Source: an uncultured Myxococcales bacterium (GTDB taxonomy: Bacteria > Myxococcota_A > UBA9042). From it: a stretch of 64,000 nucleotides of DNA. Below, piece by piece: positions 1-8,559 of the stretch. A model generated the notes under the pieces. It had not been told where the DNA came from and did no database searches. It worked only from the letters and a program-made list of their open reading frames with translations. Every line of letters begins with the position of its first letter. The first letter of the stretch is position 1. The position numbers were made by a program, and so were the translations under genes. The stretch lies in assembly GCA_903924465.1 (NCBI GenBank), contig CAIYBN010000057.1, forward strand, positions 1 through 64,000. Reading direction: 5' to 3'.

Positions 1-91
1 GAGATAGGATGAGGCGGCCGGCCTCGCGAGCGCGCAATCGCTAAGCTAGCGTTGCAAAGCGGGCAGTTACGCCCATGCTCGGAGACCGGCC

Positions 92-1186
92 ATGAGGAAG
101 AATACACAAGTTGCCGTGACGATGGAATCGCAGATGGAGACCTTCATCGGGATTGACCTGGCGACCAAGAAGTCGAAGTTCTGCGTGTTGGACGCGCAGG
201 CACAGGTTTTGTTTCGGGGCGAAGTGCCGACCACGCGTGAGGATTTTGAGAAGCGGTTTGCGCCGTTCGTGCCAGCGCGCATTGCCATCGAGACGGGCTC
301 TGTCGCGCGAATGGCGGACGATGTGCTGTCGGGGATGGGCCACACGGTCGTGGTCGCGAATCCGCGGCGCGTGTCGGCGATCACCAAGAATATCAAGAAA
401 TGCGACGAGGAAGACGCAGAACTGCTCGCGCGTCTGGTGCGTTCCGATCCGCACTTGCTCTCGCCGATCGAGCACCGCAGCGCCACTGCGCACGAAGGCC
501 TGTCGTTGCTGCGCGCGCGGGATCTGTGCGTGCGTACGCGCACCGCGCATGTGAACCTGGTTCGCGGCATGGCCAAAGGGTTTGAGGTCAAACTGCCGAC
601 CTGCGAGGCAGACATTTTTGCCGAGCGCATCTCGGAAGTCGTCGCAGGGACGACGTTGGGAACGCTGCTGGCACCGATCCTCAAGCTGATTACAGAACTA
701 ACGAAGTCGATTGACGAATTTGACAACATGCTGGCGGAGTTTGGGGCCAAGCACGTCCCGACAGCCAAGCCTTTGCAGCGCATTTCCGGCATCGGCCCGA
801 TCACGGCGATTGGATTTGCGCTGGCGGTCGATGATCCGAAACGCTTTCCAAACCAACGCGCGATTGGCGCCTACTTCGGTTTGGTGCCGCGGCGTGACCA
901 GAGCGGCGAGCTCGACAAGAAGCTGGGCATCACCAAGGCGGGCGATCCGCTGATACGGCGGCTGCTCACACAGGCGGCGCAGCGGATTCTGATGACCCAT
1001 TCCAAGGACTGTGATCTCAAACGGTTTGGCGAACATTTGCTCAACGCGGGCAAGACCAATCGGAAGCGCGCCGTCTCGGCCGTCGCGCGCAAACTGGCAT
1101 GCCAAATGCTGCGGATTCTCAAAACGGGCGTGCCGTACGAACCGAACTTCCAGCTGCAGCAGGAGGGCAAGAAAACGCAAACCTGA
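92..1186 (+). mobile_element. IS110-family transposase (DEDD recombinase)
   Basis: 364-residue transposase of the IS110 family, which excises and inserts IS circles using an RuvC-like DEDD catalytic domain and a C-terminal serine-containing Tnp domain. Visible acidic residues are D22 (IGIDLA), E67 (AIETGS) and D105/D108 (CDEEDAELLARL). The C-terminal half has the helix-hairpin-like RISGIGPITAIGFA and the GAYFGLVPRRDQSG stretch typical of the family. Length is normal (about 320-400) and the frame is intact, so it may be functional. Only 91 bases precede it, so the left end of the element may lie outside the window. The long non-coding stretch after it may hold the right end. The ATG at 92 was taken; a second in-frame ATG lies 10 codons later. 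Confidence 0.93.
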
Positions 1187-1474
1187 CGGCAGGCCATGAC
1201 TTCCATAGCGCTGCGACTGCGCGTCGGGCGGGAAAACGGCAAAGCTGGCACACCACATCACCAATTCGGACGACTGCGTGGGGCCCTTGGTCGCAAAGAC
1301 CGCTCGCGGAGTTTGCAGCGTCCGGACCCTCACGGATCTCACCATGGGACGGCGCGCCGGCGAAAGCCGCGAACTGATCCCGGATACAAGCGTGTGATTC
1401 ACGGTCTGCCAGCAGAGACGTCGAACCGCCAAACGCGTCAGGCAAGGCGCATTGGGACGCTGTCCCAAACCCTG

Positions 1475-1495
1475 CCAGGGGCTGCGCGCCCCTGG
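1475..1495. repeat. Perfect GC-rich hairpin (CCAGGGGC stem)
   Basis: CCAGGGGC at 1475-1482 pairs perfectly with GCCCCTGG at 1488-1495 around a 5-base loop. The following CCCCGGGGAG extends the GC-rich context. There is no T-run, so it is not a classical terminator. Similar palindromic units occur as REP-like elements in many proteobacterial genomes, and IS110-family elements often sit next to such units (family knowledge, not shown here). Confidence 0.6.
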
Positions 1496-1654
1496 ACCCC
1501 GGGGAGATTTGTCCAAAATTCAAGAACCGCGCTTGACTGTGATGGCCGCCTCATACAAGGGCCCCGGCCGTAGGCCGGAAGTGTCCATGATGCCCAGACT
1601 CCGTTCTGCGGCGTGGGCGGAGCGGATGGAAGCCCGCCAACCACGCCCGAAACA

Positions 1655-1713
1655 AGCCGGATCACACCGCGTAGTGTCTCCACGAGCGCACGACGGACCG
1701 GCGGTTCCGAAAC
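1655..1713 (-). repeat. Dispersed intergenic repeat, copy D
   Basis: Degenerate copy of a repeat seen again at 33964-34070, 46679-46780 and 48455-48553. Shared landmarks read on the minus strand are TTTCGGAAC, GCTCG and GTGATCCGG in the same order and at similar spacing. This copy is the most diverged of the four, and its ends are approximate. Confidence 0.5.
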
Positions 1714-1759
1714 TTGGTCCAATTCGCCAGCAGTCCGTCTGCAGCGTTGGGCGGCACGT

Positions 1760-3352
1760 TCAGCGACTGGACAGCGCCTCACACCACGTCGGCAGCGCGT
1801 AGATCCGCCACATCCCTTCGCGATGTTGCGGTATCCCAGGTAGATCCGCGCGCCGAACCAGCAGCCAGCGGGCTTGATAGCGCCCGGCCAGTTGGCAGTA
1901 GGCATTCGGCGGCAGCGCCTCAAACCGCTCGTCCAACTCCACCGGCAACGCATAGCTCTGCGTCTGCAATGGACCCGGGCCGGCAAGCTCCAGAATCCGC
2001 TGATACCACGCGAGTGTTCCCGCCTCACCAGGCGGAATCTGCTTGAACGTCACCACGACTGGCCGTTCGCTGAGATAGCCCGCCGCTTCATGGGCTGGGG
2101 ACGTCAGCAGCAGCGCGCGATCGGGTTGGGTGCGCAGCCAGGCACACGCCGCGTCAAAAGCCAAGCCAGCTTCCAGCGGCTGGACGTTCTGGCCACCGCG
2201 GGGAAAGGCGCGAAGTTCATGAAGGTCCGCGACAAAGGCCGTCAACGCGGCGGCACAAGCTGCCAACCCACCGCAGAGATGGCCGAAGCGCTGCAGCCAC
2301 GGCGGAAAACGCCGCAGCAGAGGCACGACGACCAGCGGCAAGCCAAGCAGAAGCAGCAGCGCGGCGCCGACCCGGAACGGATAGGTCGCCAGAAAGCGAT
2401 GCGAGGCGGGCGACAACGCGACCGCGATGCCGATCAGGCACGGCACGAGCGTGGCCAAGGTCACGCGCGCGAGCAGGCGGGCGTCAGGACGATGGGGCCA
2501 AAGCCAGCGCTGGCCGCACAGACCCGCCAGCAGCAGCCCACCCATCAGCCAGGCCTGGCGCGGCAGGGTCCACGTCGTGGGCAGCAGGTGGTGAGGCGCG
2601 CGCAGATCAACGTAAATCCAGGCAAAATCCGGCTGCTGCACGTGCGGCTGGCCCGTCACGAGAAGCGCGCACACCAGCCCGGGCAGCGCGCACAACAGCC
2701 ACAGCAGCAGTGCTTGGATGGCCTGACGCCACGGAACATGGGGGCGAACGGTCAGCAGCGCGAGCGCGACGGCGAAAGTCGCCCAGCCACCGACAAAGAT
2801 GTGCAACGTCGTCGCCGCGCCGAGACAGCACGCCGCCCGGCGCAGCTTGGCGTCGGTCGCGGCATCGATGGCGAACAGCACCAGCGCGTAGCCGAACACC
2901 TTGGTCTCAAATTGGCCGAACAGCCACTCGCCGGCAAACAGCGATTGGCCAAACCAGGCGAAAATCGCCGCCGCCAGCACGACTTCACCCACGCGCACAC
3001 CCAAGCGCGCCAGCAGCCGCGCGATGGCCGCCGTCAGCACCGCAAAGCCCAGCAGCCGGCCGACGATGGCCAACGGCACCAGCGGCAGCGTCGCCGTCAG
3101 CGGCCAAATCAACCATTGGAACGGCAAGCGCGGACCCGGCGGCTGGCCGAGGAACCAATCGCCGGGGAGATACTGCGGGTCGGCAAAGCGCCGCGCGGCT
3201 TGCAGCGTGTCGATTTCATTGCCGCTCATCGGCCGATGGATGCCAAATGCCAGCGCGGCAAGCAGAAACAGCGGCAGGTGCAGGCGCCACGGAATCAGCG
3301 CCGTACCGCTGGTCTGGACGGTGGCTTGCGGCGTGTCTGTCCTTGCCCGCAT
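1760..3352 (-). CDS. Polytopic membrane protein, unknown function
   Basis: About 530 residues with roughly ten hydrophobic segments (for example LFLLAALAFGI, LVPLAIVGRLLGFAVLTAAI, ALLLLLGLPLVVVPLL), a periplasmic-looking loop near the N-terminus (HRPMSGNEIDTLQAARRF) and a soluble C-terminal domain of about 170 residues. The topology recalls GT-C fold glycosyltransferases or DUF6798-type proteins, but I see no diagnostic catalytic motif and do not assign a function. I took the ATG at 3352 because GGGAG stands 5 bases before it. An in-frame ATG at 3433 would add 27 residues. It is divergent from an acyltransferase (intergenic 60-140 bases), suggesting a joint role in surface glycan or lipid modification (inference). 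Confidence 0.75.
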   Translation of the reverse strand: MRARTDTPQATVQTSGTALIPWRLHLPLFLLAALAFGIHRPMSGNEIDTLQAARRFADPQYLPGDWFLGQPPGPRLPFQWLIWPLTATLPLVPLAIVGRLLGFAVLTAAIARLLARLGVRVGEVVLAAAIFAWFGQSLFAGEWLFGQFETKVFGYALVLFAIDAATDAKLRRAACCLGAATTLHIFVGGWATFAVALALLTVRPHVPWRQAIQALLLWLLCALPGLVCALLVTGQPHVQQPDFAWIYVDLRAPHHLLPTTWTLPRQAWLMGGLLLAGLCGQRWLWPHRPDARLLARVTLATLVPCLIGIAVALSPASHRFLATYPFRVGAALLLLLGLPLVVVPLLRRFPPWLQRFGHLCGGLAACAAALTAFVADLHELRAFPRGGQNVQPLEAGLAFDAACAWLRTQPDRALLLTSPAHEAAGYLSERPVVVTFKQIPPGEAGTLAWYQRILELAGPGPLQTQSYALPVELDERFEALPPNAYCQLAGRYQARWLLVRRADLPGIPQHREGMWRIYALPTWCEALSSR

Positions 3353-3493
3353 GCCAACTCCCAACCAGCGAACCGCCAACGGCAGCAGGCCCGCGAGTCT
3401 GAACGGCCACGGATCCGCCGTCAACGGTCCCATCCCAGCTTGACTCACCCGCACCCGCACCACAGACTCCGACCGGCTCTCCGCCCGCGAGGC

Positions 3494-4612
3494 ATGCTCC
3501 CGATGGAACGTCTGCTCCTGGTCGATTTGCTGCGTACGCTGAGCATCGGCCTGGTGCTCGCGGTGCATCTGCACGGCTCCGGCCGCATCGACACGCACGC
3601 CAGCGCCCGCTGGAACGCCTTGGCCGAGAACGGTTCCTACGGCGTCTACGTCTTCTTCGTCCTCTCCGGCTTCCTCATCTCGCGGCAGATCTTCAGCGGC
3701 GACTTCAGCCACCGCGCCGACGCCGTGCGCTTCTGGATCCGCCGCGTCGCGCGCATCTGGCCGCTGGTCGCGTTGACAACCCTCATCGGCGCCGTCCTTT
3801 TGGCCACCGTCAGCGACAGCCCTGCCACCGAGTTCTGCCTGCACCGCGTCAACAGCCGCTTTGACCTAGCGTTTTGGCTCTCCATTCCCACCTTCACCTT
3901 GAACTGGCTGCGCATCGTCCGGTCGACCGTCGTCGGCGGCTGGGGCTTGCACTGGGACATCCTCTGGTCGCTGGCCATCGAGGAGCAGTTCTACCTGCTC
4001 TACCCGTTGCTCGTGCTGCTCGCGCGGCCGCGTTGGAAGCTGGTGCTCGGTCTGCTGGCGCTGTTTGTCCTGGGTGGCGCGTTCGACGTTTTCCTCTATC
4101 AGCACGACCTCCGCTCGTTCCTGTGGCTGACGACCAATTCCGCGATGGGCTTTGCCAGTCTTGCACTCGGCTGTCTGGCGTACCTGGCGCACGCCCGCCT
4201 GCGCGCCCTGCCCACCCGCTTCCGCTGGCCGGGCCTGCTGCTGGGCACGGCGCTGGCGACGCTGGCGTACCGCAAACTGAGCCTCGCCGATTCGCTGAGC
4301 TGCATTGCCGGGCCGCTGCTGCTGAGCTTTGGCGTGGCGCTGGTGGTGGCGTTCTGCGCGGATTTGCTCGGCACCTACCGCGAAGGCCAACCGCGCAGTT
4401 GGCTGGTTCTGCCCGGCAAGCTCAGTTTCGCCTGCTACCTGCTGCACCCGCTCGCGCTGCTTCTGCTGTGGCAACCACTGACCGGCCAGAACATGTGGTT
4501 GGCGTTCGCCGCGCTCAGCCTGGCGACCGTGGCGCTGGCGCAGGCGTCGTGGGTGCTGTTGGAAGAACCGGCGCGCAAGGCCATTTTGCGACGGTGGATG
4601 GCACGAAAATAG
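3494..4612 (+). CDS. Acyltransferase 3 family membrane protein (OafA/NodX-like)
   Basis: 372-residue integral membrane acyltransferase of the family that O-acetylates or acylates surface polysaccharides and lipids using acyl-CoA. N-terminal LVDLLRTLSIGLVLAVHLHG carries the family His in the first helix. VFFVLSGFLIS is the classic FFxxSGFL motif near residue 60, followed by RRVARIWPL (the family's R-R-x-x-R-I-x-P). About ten hydrophobic helices run to a typical C-terminal WVLLEEPARK. Length is normal. The start could be ATG 3494 or 3503; neither has a strong ribosome site. The long open frame upstream is an antisense shadow of the neighbouring gene. Confidence 0.92.
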   Translation: MLPMERLLLVDLLRTLSIGLVLAVHLHGSGRIDTHASARWNALAENGSYGVYVFFVLSGFLISRQIFSGDFSHRADAVRFWIRRVARIWPLVALTTLIGAVLLATVSDSPATEFCLHRVNSRFDLAFWLSIPTFTLNWLRIVRSTVVGGWGLHWDILWSLAIEEQFYLLYPLLVLLARPRWKLVLGLLALFVLGGAFDVFLYQHDLRSFLWLTTNSAMGFASLALGCLAYLAHARLRALPTRFRWPGLLLGTALATLAYRKLSLADSLSCIAGPLLLSFGVALVVAFCADLLGTYREGQPRSWLVLPGKLSFACYLLHPLALLLLWQPLTGQNMWLAFAALSLATVALAQASWVLLEEPARKAILRRWMARK

Positions 4613-4717
4613 GGACTCGACTTTAGGGTCATATTGCAACGAAATGGTCATCATGCTAGACCGGCGCCGAATCCGCCATGGCGGCGGCACATCAGGCATG
4701 AAATTCCGAGGCAATCA

Positions 4718-5554
4718 ATGAAACATCAGCTCTTGGCATGGATGTTCACCACAGCGTTTGTGGTGGCGTGTGGCAGCACGACCGCGAGCACTGGCACCGA
4801 TAATGATGCGACGGTCGACCCCGACGCAGTCGCAAATGGCGATTCTACCGCTGGAACCGATACGACCGGCGGCGGAAATTGTACGTTGACGACCGAGCTT
4901 GCCAACGCACTGGATTTCGGACCTGTCGAAATTGGCAAATATGGCCCCAATTATCTGAAGGGCATCGAGATCGAAGCCGTTCCGTGCGGCAAAGTGGCGG
5001 CGAACGACGACGGCACCGGTTGGGTCCATCCGCCGCATCCCGGCGATCCGTTCTATTACAAGCTGACCAAAGCCACGTACCTGCCGTCACTGTCGATGGA
5101 GTATCAGACGTCGCTGGCGCAGGGTGGTACCTTTGCTCAGTCCAAGTCGATGCTGCTGGTGCCGTCGGCCACCGCCACCACATCCCTGCCCAACTTTGAT
5201 GCCACCAAGGCCAGCGCGCTGGTCCGCTTGCGCGTCGGCGCCAAGACGGTGGGCTGCGGCCTGGGCAAGTTCACCCTCGCGATCGACGGACATCCGGAAG
5301 CCAAGGTCACGTACTGGACCAACTCTCCCGACAGCTCGGGCAAAGCCGACGCGACGCTGACCGCCGCCCCGGGTGGCTCGGAAATGTACTTCTCCTTCAC
5401 CGGCATCACGCCCGGCCCGCTTGCGCCGTTCAAGGTGACGCCGACGGGCGGCAGCAGCTGCGTTCCGGCCCTGGGCACGCCGTACCCGGACGGCCACACC
5501 GGCAACGTGCCGCTGGAAGCCGGCTCGATCTCGCTCGTCGACTTGTTCGGCTAG
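4718..5554 (+). CDS. Lipoprotein, paralogue of the 18400-19359 protein
   Basis: 278-residue secreted lipoprotein of unknown function. The signal peptide MKHQLLAWMFTTAFVVACGS ends in a lipobox (VVAC), followed by an Asp/Thr-rich linker of about 30 residues and a compact domain from CTLTTELANALDFG to the end. The core is clearly homologous to the lipoprotein at 18400: shared blocks include EAVPCGKVA, PFYYKLT.AT.LP, DATKASAL, IDGHPEA.VTYW and the PDG.TG.VP.EAG tail. Four cysteines in the core are shared, suggesting disulfides. GAGG lies 7 bases before the ATG at 4718. The gene ends just before a strong hairpin at 5581-5615. Confidence 0.88.
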   Translation: MKHQLLAWMFTTAFVVACGSTTASTGTDNDATVDPDAVANGDSTAGTDTTGGGNCTLTTELANALDFGPVEIGKYGPNYLKGIEIEAVPCGKVAANDDGTGWVHPPHPGDPFYYKLTKATYLPSLSMEYQTSLAQGGTFAQSKSMLLVPSATATTSLPNFDATKASALVRLRVGAKTVGCGLGKFTLAIDGHPEAKVTYWTNSPDSSGKADATLTAAPGGSEMYFSFTGITPGPLAPFKVTPTGGSSCVPALGTPYPDGHTGNVPLEAGSISLVDLFG

Positions 5555-5580
5555 CGCTCCCGGCGACGGAAGCGAAAAGT

Positions 5581-5615
5581 TGGGCCACGGCGCAAAATTC
5601 GGGCGCCGTGGCCCA
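5581..5615 (+). terminator. Strong hairpin after lipoprotein gene
   Basis: TGGGCCACGGCGC at 5581-5593 pairs perfectly over 13 bases with GCGCCGTGGCCCA at 5603-5615, with a 9-base A/T-containing loop. It starts 27 bases past the stop codon. There is no T-run after it, so it may act with Rho or as an mRNA-stabilising hairpin rather than as an intrinsic terminator. Confidence 0.6.
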
Positions 5616-5636
5616 TCAGGTCTTGATCAGTGGCAC

Positions 5637-5775
5637 AACAAGCCAGTTCTTCGACACAACAACATCGTTGAACGTCAGAACAATATTGTCATGACGAGAC
5701 AACAAGGTTGTTCTGCAATACATCAACCTTGTTCTGGCAAATTTCAACGTTGTTTTCGTCTAAAACATGACTGTT
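5637..5775. promoter_or_regulatory. Array of ~7 palindromes (AACAANNTTGTT-like), 21-22 bp steps
   Basis: Twelve-base imperfect palindromes start at 5637, 5658, 5679, 5701, 5722, 5743 and 5764, in steps of 21, 21, 22, 21, 21 and 21 bases. The five central copies match AACAANNTTGTT with no more than one mismatch (AACAACATCGTT, AACAATATTGTC, AACAAGGTTGTT, ATCAACCTTGTT, TTCAACGTTGTT). The two outer copies have two mismatches. The 9-10 base spacers are not conserved, so this is not a plain tandem duplication but repeated binding-site cores on one face of the helix. The block is AT-rich against its GC-rich surroundings and lies 265 bases before the GH31 gene. Confidence 0.75.
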
Positions 5776-5906
5776 ATCCATGTTTGAACGCGACTTTTGA
5801 ACCAGACTTTGCGACTTCCGCACATTTCCGAAAGGCGACGGACGACTGGCGAACCCAAGTCCGTGGCGCACGCAGTTCCAGGCGAGCCGTGAGCGCGCCC
5901 GCAGCC

Positions 5907-5945
5907 GACCGAGGGAGCGTACTTTGACGTACGTGACCGAGGGAG
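5907..5945. repeat. GTAC-type repeat flanked by direct repeats
   Basis: GCGTACTTTGACGTACGT at 5917-5934 is bracketed by direct repeats GACCGAGGGAG (5907-5917 and 5935-5945). The central 18-mer recurs with one change (G for T) at 25784-25801, there inside a long hairpin. Both copies are intergenic and both are preceded by TTCCAGGCG 30-41 bases upstream, so they look like members of one dispersed repeat family. Confidence 0.55.
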
Positions 5946-6040
5946 GCGAGGACGTAAGCCACGGATCGACGGAAATGCGTGATGCCACGGCGTTGCCGAA
6001 ACGCGCCAGTCTGGCTATCGTGCCGCCCGGAGGCCCGACG

Positions 6041-8554
6041 ATGAACCGATGGCAACTGACCCTGACCCTGCTGCTGGCCGCTTGTGGCACGGCGCAAACC
6101 ACACCTGTGCAAGATTCAGATGTTGCGAACGGAACCGACGCGACCGCGGCGAGTGACGGGGATGCGTTGGCGGGCAATCCGTTCTGCGTCGTGGACAACT
6201 TCCAGGCTGATCCGGCGCAGCTGACGTTCCAGCAAATCGAGACGTTTGCAGCGTCGGCGGATCCGCTGCGCGCGACGGTGGCGTTCCGCAAGGCGGCGCA
6301 AGATGGGCAGATGAAATACGGCGGCTTCCTCATCACCGAGCACGACGCCGGCGCGTGGCAGGCGGCCGCCAAGTTCACCCAGGTCAGCGCGTGCCCAGTC
6401 ATGGATCGGGCGATTTCCCTGTTCAACAGCCACCTGAATGCCGCGGACGGCACCGACATCGGCACGCTGGCCATGCACGCCGACGGCAGCGACCGCAGCA
6501 GCATCACGCTCACCGCCCAAGCCAGCGACCCGACGATGAACCGCGCCAGCATCGCGTGGAAATGCCAGAAGGACGAGCATTTCATCGGCTTGGGCGGCCA
6601 GAGCTGGGACGTCGACCACCGCGGCCAGACCGTGCCGCTGTGGGTCAGCGAGGACGGCATCACCAAGCAGGACAACGACGGCGACAACCCCGGCTGGTTC
6701 TTCTCCGGCAATCGCCACACCACGCACTCGCCGATGCCGATCTTCCTCTCCAGCCGCGGTTATGCCGTGATGCTGGATACGCCGGCGCGGGCGATTTTCC
6801 ACCTGTGCTCGGACGACACGGACGCGGTGCGCCTGGAAAATTGGCAGGGCGAACTCAAGGTGCGGTTCTTCTTTGGCAAGGATATTCCGGACACGCTGCG
6901 CCTGCTGACCGCCGCGACTGGGCGACCGGCTGTACCGCCGGTGTTCACCTTCACGCCGTGGCTCGACGCGATCTACGGCTCGGAAAACGTCCGGCGGGTG
7001 GCGCTGAAGCTGCGCGCCAATCACATTCCCGTGGGCGCCATCTGGAGCGAAGACTGGCGCGGCGGCGTGAAAGCGGGCGACGAGTACACGCTGGACGAGG
7101 ACTGGAACAGCGACGCGGCGATGTACCCGGACATCACGCAGTTAGCCACGGACTTGCACGCGTGGGGCTTCAAATTCCTGACGTACAACAACACGTTTCT
7201 GACGTCCGGCGCGGATATCTACGACGAGGCGGTGAAGAAGGGCTACAGCATCCAGAAGCCCGACGGCACGCCGTACATTTACGACACCGCGAAGTTCGTG
7301 CCGGGCTCGATGCTGGACCTCAGCAATCCGCAAGCGGTGGATTGGGCCAAGGGTGTCTACCAAAAAGGTATCGACCAGGGCGCGGATGGCTGGATGGCCG
7401 ATTTCTGCGAGTGGCTGCCGACCGACATCCTGCCGTTTTCCAAAGAGGATCCGTGGCTGATTCACAACCGCTATGCGGTGGACTGCCAAAAGCTCAACAA
7501 GGAGCTGATGGACAAGCAGACCGACAAGGTCGACCGCCTGTTCTTCGTGCGCTCGGCGTGGCTGGGCTCGCAACCGCTGGTGTCGGTCATCTGGGCGGGC
7601 GACCAGCAGACGGATTTTCAGCTCGGCGACGGCTTTCCCAGCGTCATTCCCATGGGCATCGGCTTGGGCGTCACCGGTTTTCCCTATTTCGGCAGCGACA
7701 TCGGCGGCTACATGAGCACGCTGGCGGAATCGCCGACGACCAAGGAACTGTGGTTCCGCTGGGTCACGCTCGGCGCGTTCAGCCCGGTGATGCGCACGCA
7801 CCACGGCAAGAGTTCGTACACCAACTGGAACTGGGAAAAGGACGCTGAGTCGACGGAACACCTGCGCAAATACGCAAACCTGCACATGAAGCTGCTGCCG
7901 TATTTGTACAATGCGGCGCAGAATGCCCAGAAGACGGGCATGCCGCTGATGCGGCCACTGGCGCTGAATTGGCCGGATTTCACGCCGGGTTGGACGTCGA
8001 CGGACCAATTCACGCTGGGCGATAGCATCGTGGTGGCGCCGGTGGTGACCAAGGGCGCGACGTCGCGCGCGGTGGCGCTGCCCAAGGGCGATTGGTATCC
8101 GCTGCAAGGTGGCGCGAAAGTGACGAGCGACGGCGTGACGCCGCTGACGGTGCAGGCGGCGCTGGGCGAGATTCCCGCGTTCGTGCCGGCAGGAACGATG
8201 CTGGTGCTGCTGCCGGACAACGTCGATACGCCGATGGATGTGACGGCGGGCACGGGTTGGCTGGACCTGAAGACCGCGCAGACGACGTGGGAAATCTGGC
8301 TGTGGCCGGGCAACACGGGCGTGCATCCGTTCGCGGACGCGCTGACGCCGAATCTGTTCACCTGGGATCCGCAGACCTGGGACGGCGCGGTGACGGACAT
8401 CAAGTGGGCGGGCCAAGCGCTGGTGGTGGCGGATCAGCACATTGAAGTGACGCTGACCGCGCCGGCCATGCTGCAATTGGGCGCAGCGACGCTGAAGGTC
8501 AGCGCGCCAGCGGGCACCAAGCTCATCGTGCGCTTTCCGTTCCTGACCAAGTAG
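6041..8554 (+). CDS. GH31 family alpha-glycosidase, lipoprotein
   Basis: 837-residue glycoside hydrolase of family 31, predicted to act at the cell surface. The signal peptide MNRWQLTLTLLLAACGT ends in a lipobox. The (beta/alpha)8 domain carries the GH31 nucleophile D454 in GWMADFCEW and the acid/base D521 in IWAGDQQTDF, with SDIGGY and MRTHHG following, then the beta-sandwich C-terminal part. The active-site surroundings resemble the YihQ (sulfoquinovosidase) branch. However, where I recall YihQ having the Arg and Trp that hold the sulfonate (KRVMW), this protein has residues 347-351 DEYTL, so sulfoquinovose specificity is doubtful. Start ATG 6041 follows GGAGG by 7 bases. The gene converges on the next gene with a 5-base gap. 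Confidence 0.92.
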   Translation: MNRWQLTLTLLLAACGTAQTTPVQDSDVANGTDATAASDGDALAGNPFCVVDNFQADPAQLTFQQIETFAASADPLRATVAFRKAAQDGQMKYGGFLITEHDAGAWQAAAKFTQVSACPVMDRAISLFNSHLNAADGTDIGTLAMHADGSDRSSITLTAQASDPTMNRASIAWKCQKDEHFIGLGGQSWDVDHRGQTVPLWVSEDGITKQDNDGDNPGWFFSGNRHTTHSPMPIFLSSRGYAVMLDTPARAIFHLCSDDTDAVRLENWQGELKVRFFFGKDIPDTLRLLTAATGRPAVPPVFTFTPWLDAIYGSENVRRVALKLRANHIPVGAIWSEDWRGGVKAGDEYTLDEDWNSDAAMYPDITQLATDLHAWGFKFLTYNNTFLTSGADIYDEAVKKGYSIQKPDGTPYIYDTAKFVPGSMLDLSNPQAVDWAKGVYQKGIDQGADGWMADFCEWLPTDILPFSKEDPWLIHNRYAVDCQKLNKELMDKQTDKVDRLFFVRSAWLGSQPLVSVIWAGDQQTDFQLGDGFPSVIPMGIGLGVTGFPYFGSDIGGYMSTLAESPTTKELWFRWVTLGAFSPVMRTHHGKSSYTNWNWEKDAESTEHLRKYANLHMKLLPYLYNAAQNAQKTGMPLMRPLALNWPDFTPGWTSTDQFTLGDSIVVAPVVTKGATSRAVALPKGDWYPLQGGAKVTSDGVTPLTVQAALGEIPAFVPAGTMLVLLPDNVDTPMDVTAGTGWLDLKTAQTTWEIWLWPGNTGVHPFADALTPNLFTWDPQTWDGAVTDIKWAGQALVVADQHIEVTLTAPAMLQLGAATLKVSAPAGTKLIVRFPFLTK

Positions 8555-8559
8555 CCGCC

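Larger units (their letters stand above)
1187..1759. other. Non-coding stretch after IS110 transposase
   Basis: 573 bases without a convincing gene; the open frames here are shadows with no family resemblance. It holds a perfect hairpin at 1475-1495, a smaller hairpin (TTGGGA/TCCCAA at 1453-1469), and one copy of the dispersed repeat described below at about 1655-1713. Members of the IS110/IS1111 families carry a long non-coding end that encodes the bridge RNA, so part of this stretch could belong to the element. I could not define the IS right boundary. Confidence 0.5.

Noticed and set aside
1874..3493. Long open frame upstream of and in phase with the acyltransferase
   Set aside because: Its translation is Gln/Arg/Ala-rich and lies antisense to the membrane protein gene; the family match begins only at ATG 3494/3503.
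5637..5775. CRISPR array
   Set aside because: The repeats are 12-base palindromes with 9-10 base spacers, far too short for CRISPR, and no cas genes are present.
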